36,860 nt of DNA, taken from Verrucomicrobiota bacterium (GTDB lineage: Bacteria; Verrucomicrobiota; Verrucomicrobiia; Limisphaerales; UBA9464). The notes under the pieces were generated by a model. It was not told where the DNA came from. It worked only from the letters and a program-made list of their open reading frames with translations, and did not search any database. This document shows positions 11,001 through 17,858 of this stretch, in pieces. The stretch lies in NCBI GenBank assembly GCA_016871615.1, contig VHCX01000033.1:1-36860 (forward strand). Direction: 5' to 3'. Each line of letters starts with the position of its first letter. The stretch's first letter is position 1. The position numbers and the translations under genes are program-made.

Positions 11001-12706
11001 CTGCCGGCGATGGCGATGCCATGGGCGGCATCCTCGCGGGCGACCGCGTTGGCGGCATCGGGGTAGGTGAACTTGCCCAGCTCGGGCAGGCCGTTGGAGA
11101 ACTCCTTGCGCAGCAGGCGGTCACCGGCCAGCTGCATCCAGGACGGTGCCGTCCAAGGCACCAGCGCCGTCGCTCGGGCCGCCGACCCGGCCAGCCCATT
11201 GGTGGTGACCACGTTGGCGCTGTGCGGCTGGTCCCCGTCGGCATCGAGCACCTGGTAGTTGAGGTTGAGCTTGGCCCGCCGGAAATAGCGGTTGGAGAGG
11301 TCGACCCCGACCTCGATGCGCCCGTCGGAGGCGTCGCTGCCGAGGGAGCCCAACAACCGGTAGAACGTGTAGGCGTTGTAGGTGGAGTTGGATGCCTGCG
11401 CCGGCGAGAACAACTGGGCCGCGAAGCCGCTGCGCCGCGTGTCGAGGTTGGTCCAGATGACCCGGTTGGGCCCGAGCGGCAGCAGGGCGGGATCGGTGAG
11501 CAACTGGAAGGGCGTCAAGTACGGCCGGGCCACGTCGCCACCGGACCAGCGTCGCACGACGTTGTCGCCATCGGTGAGCAGGCGCGGGTTGCGCACCTGC
11601 GCCAGGCTCAGCACGAGCGGGCCGTCGGAAAGGTCGTCGACGCCGTTGGACGGCAGCACCCTGGCGGCGGCGCCAGTGTCGCCGGCGGCCCCGACCTGCA
11701 GGCGGGAGTCGTCGGCCAGCACCTCCTGCGCCGTCATTCGACCGGCCTGCCCGCCGACCCGGCGGTTGGCCCAGAGGTTGAGGGCGTGCTCGAAGGCCAG
11801 GCCCGTGTTGTCGCCATTGGTCGAGTAGGCGTAGGTCTGCCAGAGGTTGGTGTTCAGGTCGCGGAACAGTCCGCCGAGGTTGAGCTCCCAGGAGGCCACG
11901 CCCTGGTTGCGGAGGAACAGGCTGGTGGTGGCGTCGGGATTGCGCGCCTGGTTGTGCGCGTGGTTGAGGTCGACCGTCTGGTCGGCCGGGACCACGAGGT
12001 AGGCGATGCGGTAGAGGAAGCGGTTGTTGCCCGAATGCGGCCGGTCGGGATCGGCCAGCACGCCGACCCACTCGGGATCGCCGACCTGCCAGACCCGGTT
12101 GGTGCCGATGGCCAGACCGAGACCGTTGCGCTGGAGCAGGAACCCGTTGGTGTCGAAGCGGCCGTTGCGGTTGAGGTCGAGGTAGAAGCGGTCCTCGAAG
12201 GAATCGGGACGGGAGTCGAGCCGGCCGGCACGGGCGACGACCGGCACCCGGGGATCGAAGTACAGGTTGGCCAGCATCCGCCGGTACTCGAGCACCTCGG
12301 CCGGGTTGTTCAGGTCGAAGGGCCTGCCGCCGTACAGGTAGGAGACGTTGGTCAGGGCCGAGAACCATCGGTTCGACTGGGCCGCCCCCAGCGGATCGGG
12401 GAGCCCGGCGACCGACAGGCCCGGGATGAAGGACGGCGAGACCAGGTTGGTGGACACCAGGAGCGTGGGCGCCTCGCGCAGCCCGTAGGCCGCGATCTGC
12501 GCCAGGATGCGGGCCCGGGCCCGGTTCAGGGCGGCGTCGGCGGCGATGCGCACGTCGGCCTGCTCGCCGGCGGCCGCGACGGCCGCGCGCTCGCGGCGGG
12601 CCACGGCCAGGAAGGCGACCGCCGTGATCGTCACCACCGAGAGCATGATCAGGGTGATGACCAGCGCCACACCGCGCCGGCTGGATGGGATGGAGAGTCG
12701 TTTCAT
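8069..12706 (-). CDS. Verru_Chthon cassette protein A (giant PilX-like protein)
   Basis: The protein has 1545 residues and starts at an ATG that overlaps the stop of the preceding gene by 4 bp (ATGA), suggesting translational coupling. The N-terminus has a short basic leader (SSRRG) then a hydrophobic helix (VALVITLIMLSVVTITAVAF, about 13-32) and a long polar helix, as in PilX/GspK-type minor pilins. It lacks the Glu at +5 typical of major pilins. The rest is a long, mostly beta, exported region with no enzyme motif I recognise. Position and neighbours match Verru_Chthon cassette protein A, a family tied to four-gene clusters in Verrucomicrobiota. I counted 30 Thr-Asn but only 4 Asn-Thr pairs. 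It probably sits at or caps a pseudopilus, or is exported by it; that role is inferred. A longer upstream frame exists but would run through gene C. Confidence 0.87.
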   Translation of the reverse strand: MKRLSIPSSRRGVALVITLIMLSVVTITAVAFLAVARRERAAVAAAGEQADVRIAADAALNRARARILAQIAAYGLREAPTLLVSTNLVSPSFIPGLSVAGLPDPLGAAQSNRWFSALTNVSYLYGGRPFDLNNPAEVLEYRRMLANLYFDPRVPVVARAGRLDSRPDSFEDRFYLDLNRNGRFDTNGFLLQRNGLGLAIGTNRVWQVGDPEWVGVLADPDRPHSGNNRFLYRIAYLVVPADQTVDLNHAHNQARNPDATTSLFLRNQGVASWELNLGGLFRDLNTNLWQTYAYSTNGDNTGLAFEHALNLWANRRVGGQAGRMTAQEVLADDSRLQVGAAGDTGAAARVLPSNGVDDLSDGPLVLSLAQVRNPRLLTDGDNVVRRWSGGDVARPYLTPFQLLTDPALLPLGPNRVIWTNLDTRRSGFAAQLFSPAQASNSTYNAYTFYRLLGSLGSDASDGRIEVGVDLSNRYFRRAKLNLNYQVLDADGDQPHSANVVTTNGLAGSAARATALVPWTAPSWMQLAGDRLLRKEFSNGLPELGKFTYPDAANAVAREDAAHGIAIAGSHWVTNAVGSRGQSQVVSLTNHTWSAKLHRLLQLSANIHEVRTNLPGGLGTEPFPPHVYRPTFYREDREDPRNPGRRLPVVRLAGLEEVTNAFTQVLNTAWTNWMDFDNPLDVANLSANPRVPTRTNVFGVPFIVGTKQNQTGPSALGLPKFNEAFWQTRVRTGRRLLLERPPGGAVRPTNETTLSALGVVKYGQYTVQIINNAAVEAWNAYLQAFPANRPLRLIATNWTEVCLYDGSLADAARPLGQPLFIPQPANPSLPWSPQNPMVFNRTNYSVQVGNVVRVGNGNTGFRARWDAQEYIPALNHNAVFGLVYNPVLGRVFPLNETNNPLAIFPMPGTRPDRLVPQLTLAVTNRLVFAIVDDSFVPPRLLDFVNLKSGTIESNLLDNLRYTAFGAVPGIGGDAGINEGFDNLGGNLGADAGAVRPLQMAELWQTNFLAGRVIPLGFENQFSASVNPVRVLAFWESVTLPGLQTTGDPRVDASLGLRAFLYGINSVPRSAQVVARRELDRLLASGGNVNGNRIQVGFNPVGEVQLTERRMANDPFVHYTKEDLQPGGVVYTHPEGYWKFYSDVYLERRPSVFSGLRLDPAIVESRIAEASGDFLVTTVNRTNRVAAPLKAISAHAPWGVSPVLGTGVSSELLAVDMAYKDPLVTNSAAWSFPTPTNAFASIGQLGRVHRGTPWQTIYLKSPVANIETFDVGHIADRHHWRWWSGSHGTHPTNDWSLLDTFSTALTENAARGQVGVNQTNLAAWSAILSGVPVLRRLASDGTNLVPTVLDPAGGNPSSYLHRIVAGYTNAQGQAVRGIVSGFVHTNAGPGDPLVEVGVGLDGNPIRVARPRRSLPRFQSVAEICSVESLSAGSPLLENILPDPDNPGRPFRPVPDEVVERIPQQILSLLQAEEPRYVVYAWAQTLRPAAGAVVTAPGPFFGMATNYVVTGEFATKTVLRFEGALSTNAPVTQTLRPVVEEHRVLTTD

Positions 12707-13926
12707 TGGGGCGCGGTGCGGAGGACGACCCGCTGGCGGAGCGTCTGGAGGGCGCCGGCGTTGTTCGCCAGCCAGCGGTTGCGGGCCTGCAGCGTGTCGG
12801 GAAGGGCGCGGAACTGGTCGAGTTGCTTGCCGTCCAGCAGCGTGATCTCGATCTCGATGGATGCCGGCAGGTTGGGCCCGCGGAAGAGGGCGCTGACCTG
12901 CCCGGTGTCGGGGTTGACCGTCAGCACCTCGATGGGCAGGGGCCGGGAGACGCCGCCGAGCCGGTTGGTGGCCAGCGCCTGCCAGTCGGCCGGGGCGACC
13001 GGGACATGGCGGGGGGAATTGGTGTTCACGCCGACCCTCGGGAAGAGGACGTCGAAGCGCACCGGATGGTTTCCGTCGAAGGGGCGTCCGTCGGCATCGA
13101 AGGCGGTGATGCGGCACTGGATGACCCCTTCCAGCACGCGGGGGGCGTCGAGGCGGGCCGCGAGGGTCGCCGCCGTGGGATAGGCGGCGGTGGAGAGCCG
13201 CAGGGAGACGAGGTTGGTGCGCAGCGAGGGCGTGCCGGTGAGCCGGTAGGGCGACGCCGTGACCGGCGCGGCCAGTCCGTCCCGCAGCCCGGCGGTGCCC
13301 AGCACCTGCACGACGTTGGAGCTCGGCAGCGCCTCGTCGTAGAGGTAGAGCGAGCCGAGCCCCGGGATCGTCCCCGGGGCCACGGGCCCGGCGTCGGGCG
13401 TGCCCAGGAAGAGGCCGGCCACATGCCACCGGCCGCCGCCGACCGGGTAGGTGAAGAACAGCTCGTCGAAGCGCAGCGGCTGGGTGCGGTTGGCCGCCGG
13501 CCCGTCGCCGGGGAAGAGCAGGTCATAGCCGTTGGCATCCGACGGGCGGACCACCAGGTGCAGGGCGTCGTCGACCCCCGGGGAGGCCGCCCGCTCCACG
13601 CTGCGGACGATCAGGTCGAGGGCCGAGCGCCCCCCCTCGGACAGGTCGGCCTGGTTGAGGCTCTGCCGGAAGGCCCTCTGGGTCTGGTCGAACATCGCAT
13701 AGAGCGCGAGGATGATGACCGTCAGCAGGCCGACGGCGATCATCAGCTCGAGCAGCGAGAAGGCCTGCGTCCGGCGGCGGAGACTCTGGAGTCCGGGGGT
13801 TTGGAGTCCGGGGGTTTGGCGTGGGACGACCCGGACCGGACATCCCGGGCATCCCGTGGTCCCGGGGACGCCGCGGGCCACGCCGGCAACGCCTGCGAAA
13901 TCCGCCTCGACAGGGAAACGCTTCAT
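12703..13926 (-). CDS. Verru_Chthon cassette protein C (PulJ/GspJ-like pseudopilin)
   Basis: The protein has 407 residues from an ATG 4 bp after gene B. A type IV prepilin motif lies unusually deep: the leader is about 55 residues, then AFSLLELMIAVGLLTVIILA with Glu at +5, followed by a polar helix (FDQTQRAF, LSEGGRSALDLIVRSVERAA) typical of PulJ/GspJ minor pseudopilins. The family expects short leaders, so a later start is possible (a GTG in the GVARG region is one), but no clear ribosome site supports it. The leader contains a doubled TPGLQ peptide from a 15-bp tandem repeat. The residue before the cleavage Phe is Ala, not Gly. The end overlaps gene A by 4 bp. It probably builds the tip or shaft of a secretion pseudopilus at the inner membrane. 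Confidence 0.87.
   Translation of the reverse strand: MKRFPVEADFAGVAGVARGVPGTTGCPGCPVRVVPRQTPGLQTPGLQSLRRRTQAFSLLELMIAVGLLTVIILALYAMFDQTQRAFRQSLNQADLSEGGRSALDLIVRSVERAASPGVDDALHLVVRPSDANGYDLLFPGDGPAANRTQPLRFDELFFTYPVGGGRWHVAGLFLGTPDAGPVAPGTIPGLGSLYLYDEALPSSNVVQVLGTAGLRDGLAAPVTASPYRLTGTPSLRTNLVSLRLSTAAYPTAATLAARLDAPRVLEGVIQCRITAFDADGRPFDGNHPVRFDVLFPRVGVNTNSPRHVPVAPADWQALATNRLGGVSRPLPIEVLTVNPDTGQVSALFRGPNLPASIEIEITLLDGKQLDQFRALPDTLQARNRWLANNAGALQTLRQRVVLRTAPQ
13787..13816. repeat. 15-bp tandem duplication in the leader of cassette gene C
   Basis: The unit TGGAGTCCGGGGGTT occurs twice head to tail (13787-13801 and 13802-13816). It keeps the frame and encodes the doubled TPGLQ peptide just upstream of the prepilin motif. 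Confidence 0.9.
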
Positions 13927-13930
13927 AGGA

Positions 13931-14839
13931 TCACAGGGAACCCGGCGGGAACCGGTAGAACTGCACGACGCCGGGCCCGGGGGTCTCCGGGGCGGGGTTG
14001 AACGGGTAGACGATGTTGCCGAAGAAGGACGGATCCTGCGGCACGCTGCCACGCAGCGGGGCCGGTTGGCCGAGCACGTCGGTGCGGAACTCGCGGCGGT
14101 TCAGCCCCAGGCGGTACTGGTCGGGTGCGGGACCGGTGCGCTGCAGGGGCCACTCGAGGATCATCCGGACCTCGGAGACCGCCGCACCCGGACTGTTGCC
14201 CTGGCGCGTCACCGTCTCGAGGGTCACCCGGTAGCGGAAGGCCAGGTCCATCCTGGGATCGTTGGGGTTGCCACGGCGTTCGCTCCAGCGGATGACCGGG
14301 TGCTCGGCCATCGAGCCGCTCATCGAGCGCATCTCCAGCCGTACGACGTTGGTGACCGTGACCGGATTGCCACGGCTGACGGCCGAGGGCTCCAGCGTGT
14401 ACTTCGGGCGACTGACCAGGCCCACGAGCTGGAAGGCGTCGCCGATCGGATCGGAACCGGCAAGCGTGCCGGTCACCATGGGACCGTGGAAGTGGTTGGT
14501 GCGCGTGGGCGACCGGTCGCGGTACTGGCGGACGAGCGTCACGCGGTCGGCGTAGTGGAGCAGGTCCTGCAGGCCGGTCTGCCCGCCGCGCACGACGTTG
14601 AGCAGCAACTCGGCATCCTGGGTGAGCAGCGACTCCTCGCGGTCCTGCCTCTGGACATTCAGGCCGGCCGGCAGCACGCCGATGATCGCCACCATGGCGA
14701 TGGCCACCACGGCGATGCACAGGGCGATCTCGATGAGCGTGAAGCCCGAACCCGTGCCGGTCCGGCGGGTCCGCGGGAGGCGCACGAGCGACGGGAGCGG
14801 CGCCGGGCTCGGGGAGGCGGGATGTCCGGGGAGTCTCAT
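13931..14839 (-). CDS. Verru_Chthon cassette protein B (PilV/GspI-like pseudopilin)
   Basis: The protein has 302 residues. I chose the ATG at 14839, which shares one base with the stop of gene D (TGATG); a TTG one codon earlier is less likely. A leader of about 33 residues rich in Pro and Arg ends in GSG. The prepilin helix FTLIEIALCIAVVAIAMVAI follows, with Gly at -1 and Glu at +5, then GVLPAGLNVQRQDREES, which resembles cassette B and PilV/GspI proteins. The remainder is a beta-rich periplasmic head without a recognisable catalytic motif. It lies second in the D-B-C-A run and is probably coupled to D. It is the only one of the five prepilins here with the canonical Gly before the cleavage Phe. 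Confidence 0.87.
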   Translation of the reverse strand: MRLPGHPASPSPAPLPSLVRLPRTRRTGTGSGFTLIEIALCIAVVAIAMVAIIGVLPAGLNVQRQDREESLLTQDAELLLNVVRGGQTGLQDLLHYADRVTLVRQYRDRSPTRTNHFHGPMVTGTLAGSDPIGDAFQLVGLVSRPKYTLEPSAVSRGNPVTVTNVVRLEMRSMSGSMAEHPVIRWSERRGNPNDPRMDLAFRYRVTLETVTRQGNSPGAAVSEVRMILEWPLQRTGPAPDQYRLGLNRREFRTDVLGQPAPLRGSVPQDPSFFGNIVYPFNPAPETPGPGVVQFYRFPPGSL

Positions 14840-15750
14840 CAACGGAGGGCGGGTTTGAGGATCCGGGACCGGCCGGTGAGGCTGGAGACGATCACCCGGT
14901 TGTTGGTGGCGTTGTCGCGGGGCGTCTCGATGGCATCGGGCGTGACCGACGGGTCGATGCGGCCCGCGGCGTCGCGGGAGATGAACACGCTGCCCTGCCC
15001 CACGCCGAGGGCCAACTCGGAGAGCGGGGGCAGCCGGAGGTCGGCACGACCGTTGAGTGCCCAGGCCCGGTTCATCTCGTCGAGGGCGAGGCGGCCGTCG
15101 GGCCCGAAGGCCACGAAATGCATGGGGATCGCCGGCAGCGTGTCGCCCGGGTACTCGGCGAGGGGGAACCGGAACGGGCGCTGCGGCAGCTGGTGAAGGG
15201 CCAGGTCATGCCGGTCGGTCGGGCCCAGCGGCGCCGGCAGGAAGAGCCGTGGCGAGAGGATGACGCCCTCGGGCAGGGTCTGCCAACCGGGTCCGAGGTA
15301 GCGGGTGTGGCTGCGCCCGGGCTGGGCCCCGGTCTCCCGCTCCACCAGGAGCGCATAGGAGTGGTACACGCCCAGGGCGATGTTGGTGAAGCTGCGAAGC
15401 GCCTGCTCGCGGAACCCCGCCGGCGCCACCTGGCGCCCGACGATCATGGCCTCCACCTGGGAGTCCAGATCCGGCCGGGCCACCCAGACATTGGTGGGTG
15501 CGAAGACGACATACACGGTGGTGCGCAGGCGCAGGGCCTCCTGACGGGCACGGTTCAGGTCGTCGCCGAGCTGGCGGTGCCCGCTGGCCAGGGTCTTGCC
15601 CTGCACCATGCCCCGGATCGCCGGCACGGTGACACCGGCCAGAAGCCCGATCACCGCCACCACAACGAGCAGCTCGAGCAGGGTGAAGGCCCCGGGCCGC
15701 CGGCTGGTAGCGGCAGGGTCCGTGCACCCGGTGGGTCCTTGGGGCTTCAT
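14839..15750 (-). CDS. Verru_Chthon cassette protein D (GspH/FimT-like pseudopilin)
   Basis: The protein has 303 residues. I chose the ATG at 15750 because it gives a leader of about 22 residues ending RRPGA before FTLLELLVVVAVIGLLAGV; a more distant ATG at 15834 would overlap the upstream gene. The helix is followed by PAIRGMVQGKTLASGHRQLGDDLNRARQEALRLRT, a GspH/FimT-like pattern shared by cassette D proteins. A soluble beta domain (VYVVFAPTNVWVA) follows. Its stop shares one base with the start of B. It probably is a minor pseudopilin subunit in the inner membrane/periplasm. The residue before Phe is Ala, with Gly one residue earlier. The family assignment rests on motif and context. Confidence 0.87.
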   Translation of the reverse strand: MKPQGPTGCTDPAATSRRPGAFTLLELLVVVAVIGLLAGVTVPAIRGMVQGKTLASGHRQLGDDLNRARQEALRLRTTVYVVFAPTNVWVARPDLDSQVEAMIVGRQVAPAGFREQALRSFTNIALGVYHSYALLVERETGAQPGRSHTRYLGPGWQTLPEGVILSPRLFLPAPLGPTDRHDLALHQLPQRPFRFPLAEYPGDTLPAIPMHFVAFGPDGRLALDEMNRAWALNGRADLRLPPLSELALGVGQGSVFISRDAAGRIDPSVTPDAIETPRDNATNNRVIVSSLTGRSRILKPALR

Positions 15751-15830
15751 GCGGGGGTGGCGTCGGGTGGGTGGGCGGCTGGGACGGACGGTGGCGCGGG
15801 AGGTTCCGCCGGGGTGAGGTGCCGCCGGGA

Positions 15831-16610
15831 TCACTTCCAGCTGTAGATGTTGTCGCGGTTGTTCGGGTGGTCCTGGTCGGCCGTGAGGTCGGCCTTGCCG
15901 TCGGGCCCGAGGGACATCACCAGGGCGTTGCCCGGGATGAACCGGGGCTGGGCCGGGCGGCCGGGGGCCACCAGCGGGAACGGGCTGAGGACACGGCTGT
16001 CGTAGTCCAGATCGAGCACGACGATGTAGGGATGGCCCCAGGGGTCACGATACACGCCGAGATCGTCCACGCCGTTGGGCTGGTTGCGGCCCACGGTCTT
16101 GGTCGCCAGGTACACCGTGCGCTTGGGGTTCTGGTTGTTGTTGAGGTTGACCGCGTCGGTCACGCCACCCTGGACGTCGGCCACGCTCTGCGCGGTGAGG
16201 ATGGCGATGACCTCGGAGTTGTTGGCCTCGCGGCCGCTGTTGCCCTGGTCGCGGACGAGTTGGTAGCCGGTCTTGGTGGCCACCGTCGGCGTGGGCAGCA
16301 CCCCCTTGGCGTCGGGCGTGTTGGCGTTGCCGAAGATCCAGTCGGGTGCGCCCGCCGGGCGGCCCGTCAGGCCGTGGGCATCCCGGGTCCGCTTGGTGGC
16401 CGGCAGGCGGGAATAGTCGGCCTGGTAGGAATTGATCGCGCCGACGATGCCCGTGACCTCGACCTTGGCCTTGGCCGACTTGGCCTTGGTGGTCGCCGAG
16501 GCGATGGCCGGCAGCAGCATCGCCGCCAGGATGCCGATGATGGCGATGACGACGAGCAGTTCGATGAGCGTGAAGGCGCCGTGGCGCCGGGCGTTCGTTC
16601 GGGTCTTCAT
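15831..16610 (-). CDS. GspG-like type II secretion major pseudopilin (1)
   Basis: The protein has 259 residues from an ATG at 16610; the open frame continues upstream but the prepilin leader fixes the start. It begins with a basic leader (MKTRTNARRHGA), then FTLIELLVVIAIIGILAAML with Glu at +5 and a polar helix (TKAKSAKAKVEVTGIVGAINSYQADYSRLPATK). Near the end YRDPWGHPYIVVLDLDYD matches the DPWGxPY signature of GspG pseudopilins, and the tail NRDNIYSWK matches the family end. At 259 residues it is longer than classical GspG (about 140), with an insert of about 100 residues in the globular head. It lies 101 bp after a paralogue and 80 bp before cassette D. It probably forms the pseudopilus shaft. 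The residue before Phe is Ala. Confidence 0.88.
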   Translation of the reverse strand: MKTRTNARRHGAFTLIELLVVIAIIGILAAMLLPAIASATTKAKSAKAKVEVTGIVGAINSYQADYSRLPATKRTRDAHGLTGRPAGAPDWIFGNANTPDAKGVLPTPTVATKTGYQLVRDQGNSGREANNSEVIAILTAQSVADVQGGVTDAVNLNNNQNPKRTVYLATKTVGRNQPNGVDDLGVYRDPWGHPYIVVLDLDYDSRVLSPFPLVAPGRPAQPRFIPGNALVMSLGPDGKADLTADQDHPNNRDNIYSWK

Positions 16611-16711
16611 GGGTTCTCTGACGCGCGGGTGGGATCGGAACGGAGCGGTTTTCGGGGGGATGGGCGTTGGGCGTTGGACGGACGGCGGGGTCTCCGGGGG
16701 GGAAGTGTGGC

Positions 16712-17497
16712 CTAGTTGGATTCCTTCCAGTTGCCGATGATCTTCACCCGGTCGCGGCCGACGGGGATCTCGGCCCACAGGTCGAAACCGCCCGGGTTGT
16801 TGGTCGGGTTGGTGGAGACGTAGCGCCACGGGTTGAGGCCGCGGTTGGTCGGCACGGGGTGGTCGTCACGGTGGTTGGGCCAGGCGAACCCGCTGGAGCG
16901 CTTGCCCGAGGCGTCGGTCGCGAAGCCCACGGCCAGCACCTCGATGTCGGCGTAGCCGGCGTCGGTGCGCCGGCGGAAGACCTCGGCGTACTGGCCCTCC
17001 TTGAAGTCGGTCACGAAAAGCCGGTTGCGCAGCTCGGCCGGCTTGGCGTTCTGGATGCCCTCCCGGCCGAACCACTGCTGGAGCTCGGCCGAGCGGATGC
17101 CGTCGCCGTCGTCGCCGTCGGCCCTCGGGATGAAGAAGCCGTCCACGCTGGCGGCATTGGTCAGGTAGACGCCGGAAAGCTCGTAGAACAGGGGACTCAG
17201 GGCCGGGTTGGGCAGGGTCTGGAACCCCTGGCCAGGCACGGCGACCCGGCGGATTCCGTCGGGCGGATAGACCCCGAAGCGGGCCTTGTAGGCCTCGATG
17301 AGCGTGACCAGTTGCGCCAGCTCCGCACGCACCCGCGACTCCTTCATCTTGGTCGCCGCCGCCGGGGCCAGCCCGACCACCATGCCCGCGAGGATGCCGA
17401 TGATCGACATGACCACCAGCAGCTCCAGCAGGGTGAACGCGGCCGCGCGCCGGAGGGGTCCCGGCAGGCACGGAGGCGATGGACGGCGGGATCTCAT
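16712..17497 (-). CDS. GspG-like type II secretion pseudopilin (2)
   Basis: The protein has 261 residues from an ATG at 17497. A basic leader of about 20 residues (ending RRAAA) precedes FTLLELLVVMSIIGILAGMV and a polar helix with KMKESRVRAELAQLVTLIEA and a FGVYPPDG turn, the usual GspG layout. The C-terminal part (NPWRYVSTNP and a final IIGNWKESN) parallels the first GspG-like protein, but the DPWG motif has become GLNPWRY. It starts 49 bp after the antitoxin stop with no visible terminator between, so it may be transcribed from the toxin-antitoxin promoter. It probably is a pseudopilus shaft or minor subunit. Ala precedes the cleavage Phe. Confidence 0.87.
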   Translation of the reverse strand: MRSRRPSPPCLPGPLRRAAAFTLLELLVVMSIIGILAGMVVGLAPAAATKMKESRVRAELAQLVTLIEAYKARFGVYPPDGIRRVAVPGQGFQTLPNPALSPLFYELSGVYLTNAASVDGFFIPRADGDDGDGIRSAELQQWFGREGIQNAKPAELRNRLFVTDFKEGQYAEVFRRRTDAGYADIEVLAVGFATDASGKRSSGFAWPNHRDDHPVPTNRGLNPWRYVSTNPTNNPGGFDLWAEIPVGRDRVKIIGNWKESN

Positions 17498-17546
17498 GGG
17501 TTCACGCGGGCAGGGGTCTCGCTGGGGCGGCGACTTTCCCGAAGCT

Positions 17547-17828
17547 TCACCGGTCCTTCAATTCCTTTTCCATGCGCTCGCTCAGCCATTGCTTGATCAT
17601 GCTCTGGTAATTGAGGAAGCGGGAACGGGCCAGACGCTTGATCCGGCTGAGCATCCGGGGGTCCATCCGCAGGGTGATGGTGATCGACTCGGACTGCTCG
17701 GAACCGGCAGTGGCCGAAAGATCCATGAGGCGCGGGTCGACCTGGTTCTCCGCCCAGAAATCGGCCTCGGCCTGCTCGCTGTCGAAGAGCGGGACATCGT
17801 CCCACGACTGGATGGTCTGCTGGTTCAT
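17547..17828 (-). CDS. CopG/BrnA-like ribbon-helix-helix antitoxin
   Basis: The protein has 93 residues. The N-terminal part (SWDDVPLFDSEQAEADFWAE, residues 8-27) is the acidic, Trp-containing toxin-binding segment common in CopG-type antitoxins. From residue 48 ITITLRMDPRMLSRIKRLAR gives the ribbon strand and first helix; NYQSMIKQWLSERMEKEL (73-90) gives the second helix, as in the CopG antitoxin family of type II systems. Such proteins neutralise the toxin and repress their own promoter as dimers. The gene lies 30 bp after the toxin-like gene, toxin first, as in BrnT/BrnA loci. The palindrome at 18193-18213 is a candidate operator. The fold call is strong; the partner is inferred. Confidence 0.85.
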   Translation of the reverse strand: MNQQTIQSWDDVPLFDSEQAEADFWAENQVDPRLMDLSATAGSEQSESITITLRMDPRMLSRIKRLARSRFLNYQSMIKQWLSERMEKELKDR

Positions 17829-17858
17829 GGGAGGCCGGTGCGGGAAGGCTTTCCAAGC

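Noticed and set aside
9314-13183. Plus-strand open frame of 1289 codons opposite cassette genes A and C
   Set aside because: Same antisense effect. The minus strand has clear prepilin motifs and a coherent gene order; the plus product has no recognisable domain.
12707-13429. N-terminal extension of cassette A through gene C
   Set aside because: The extension has no domain, overlaps gene C, and the basic leader plus hydrophobic helix place the start at 12706.
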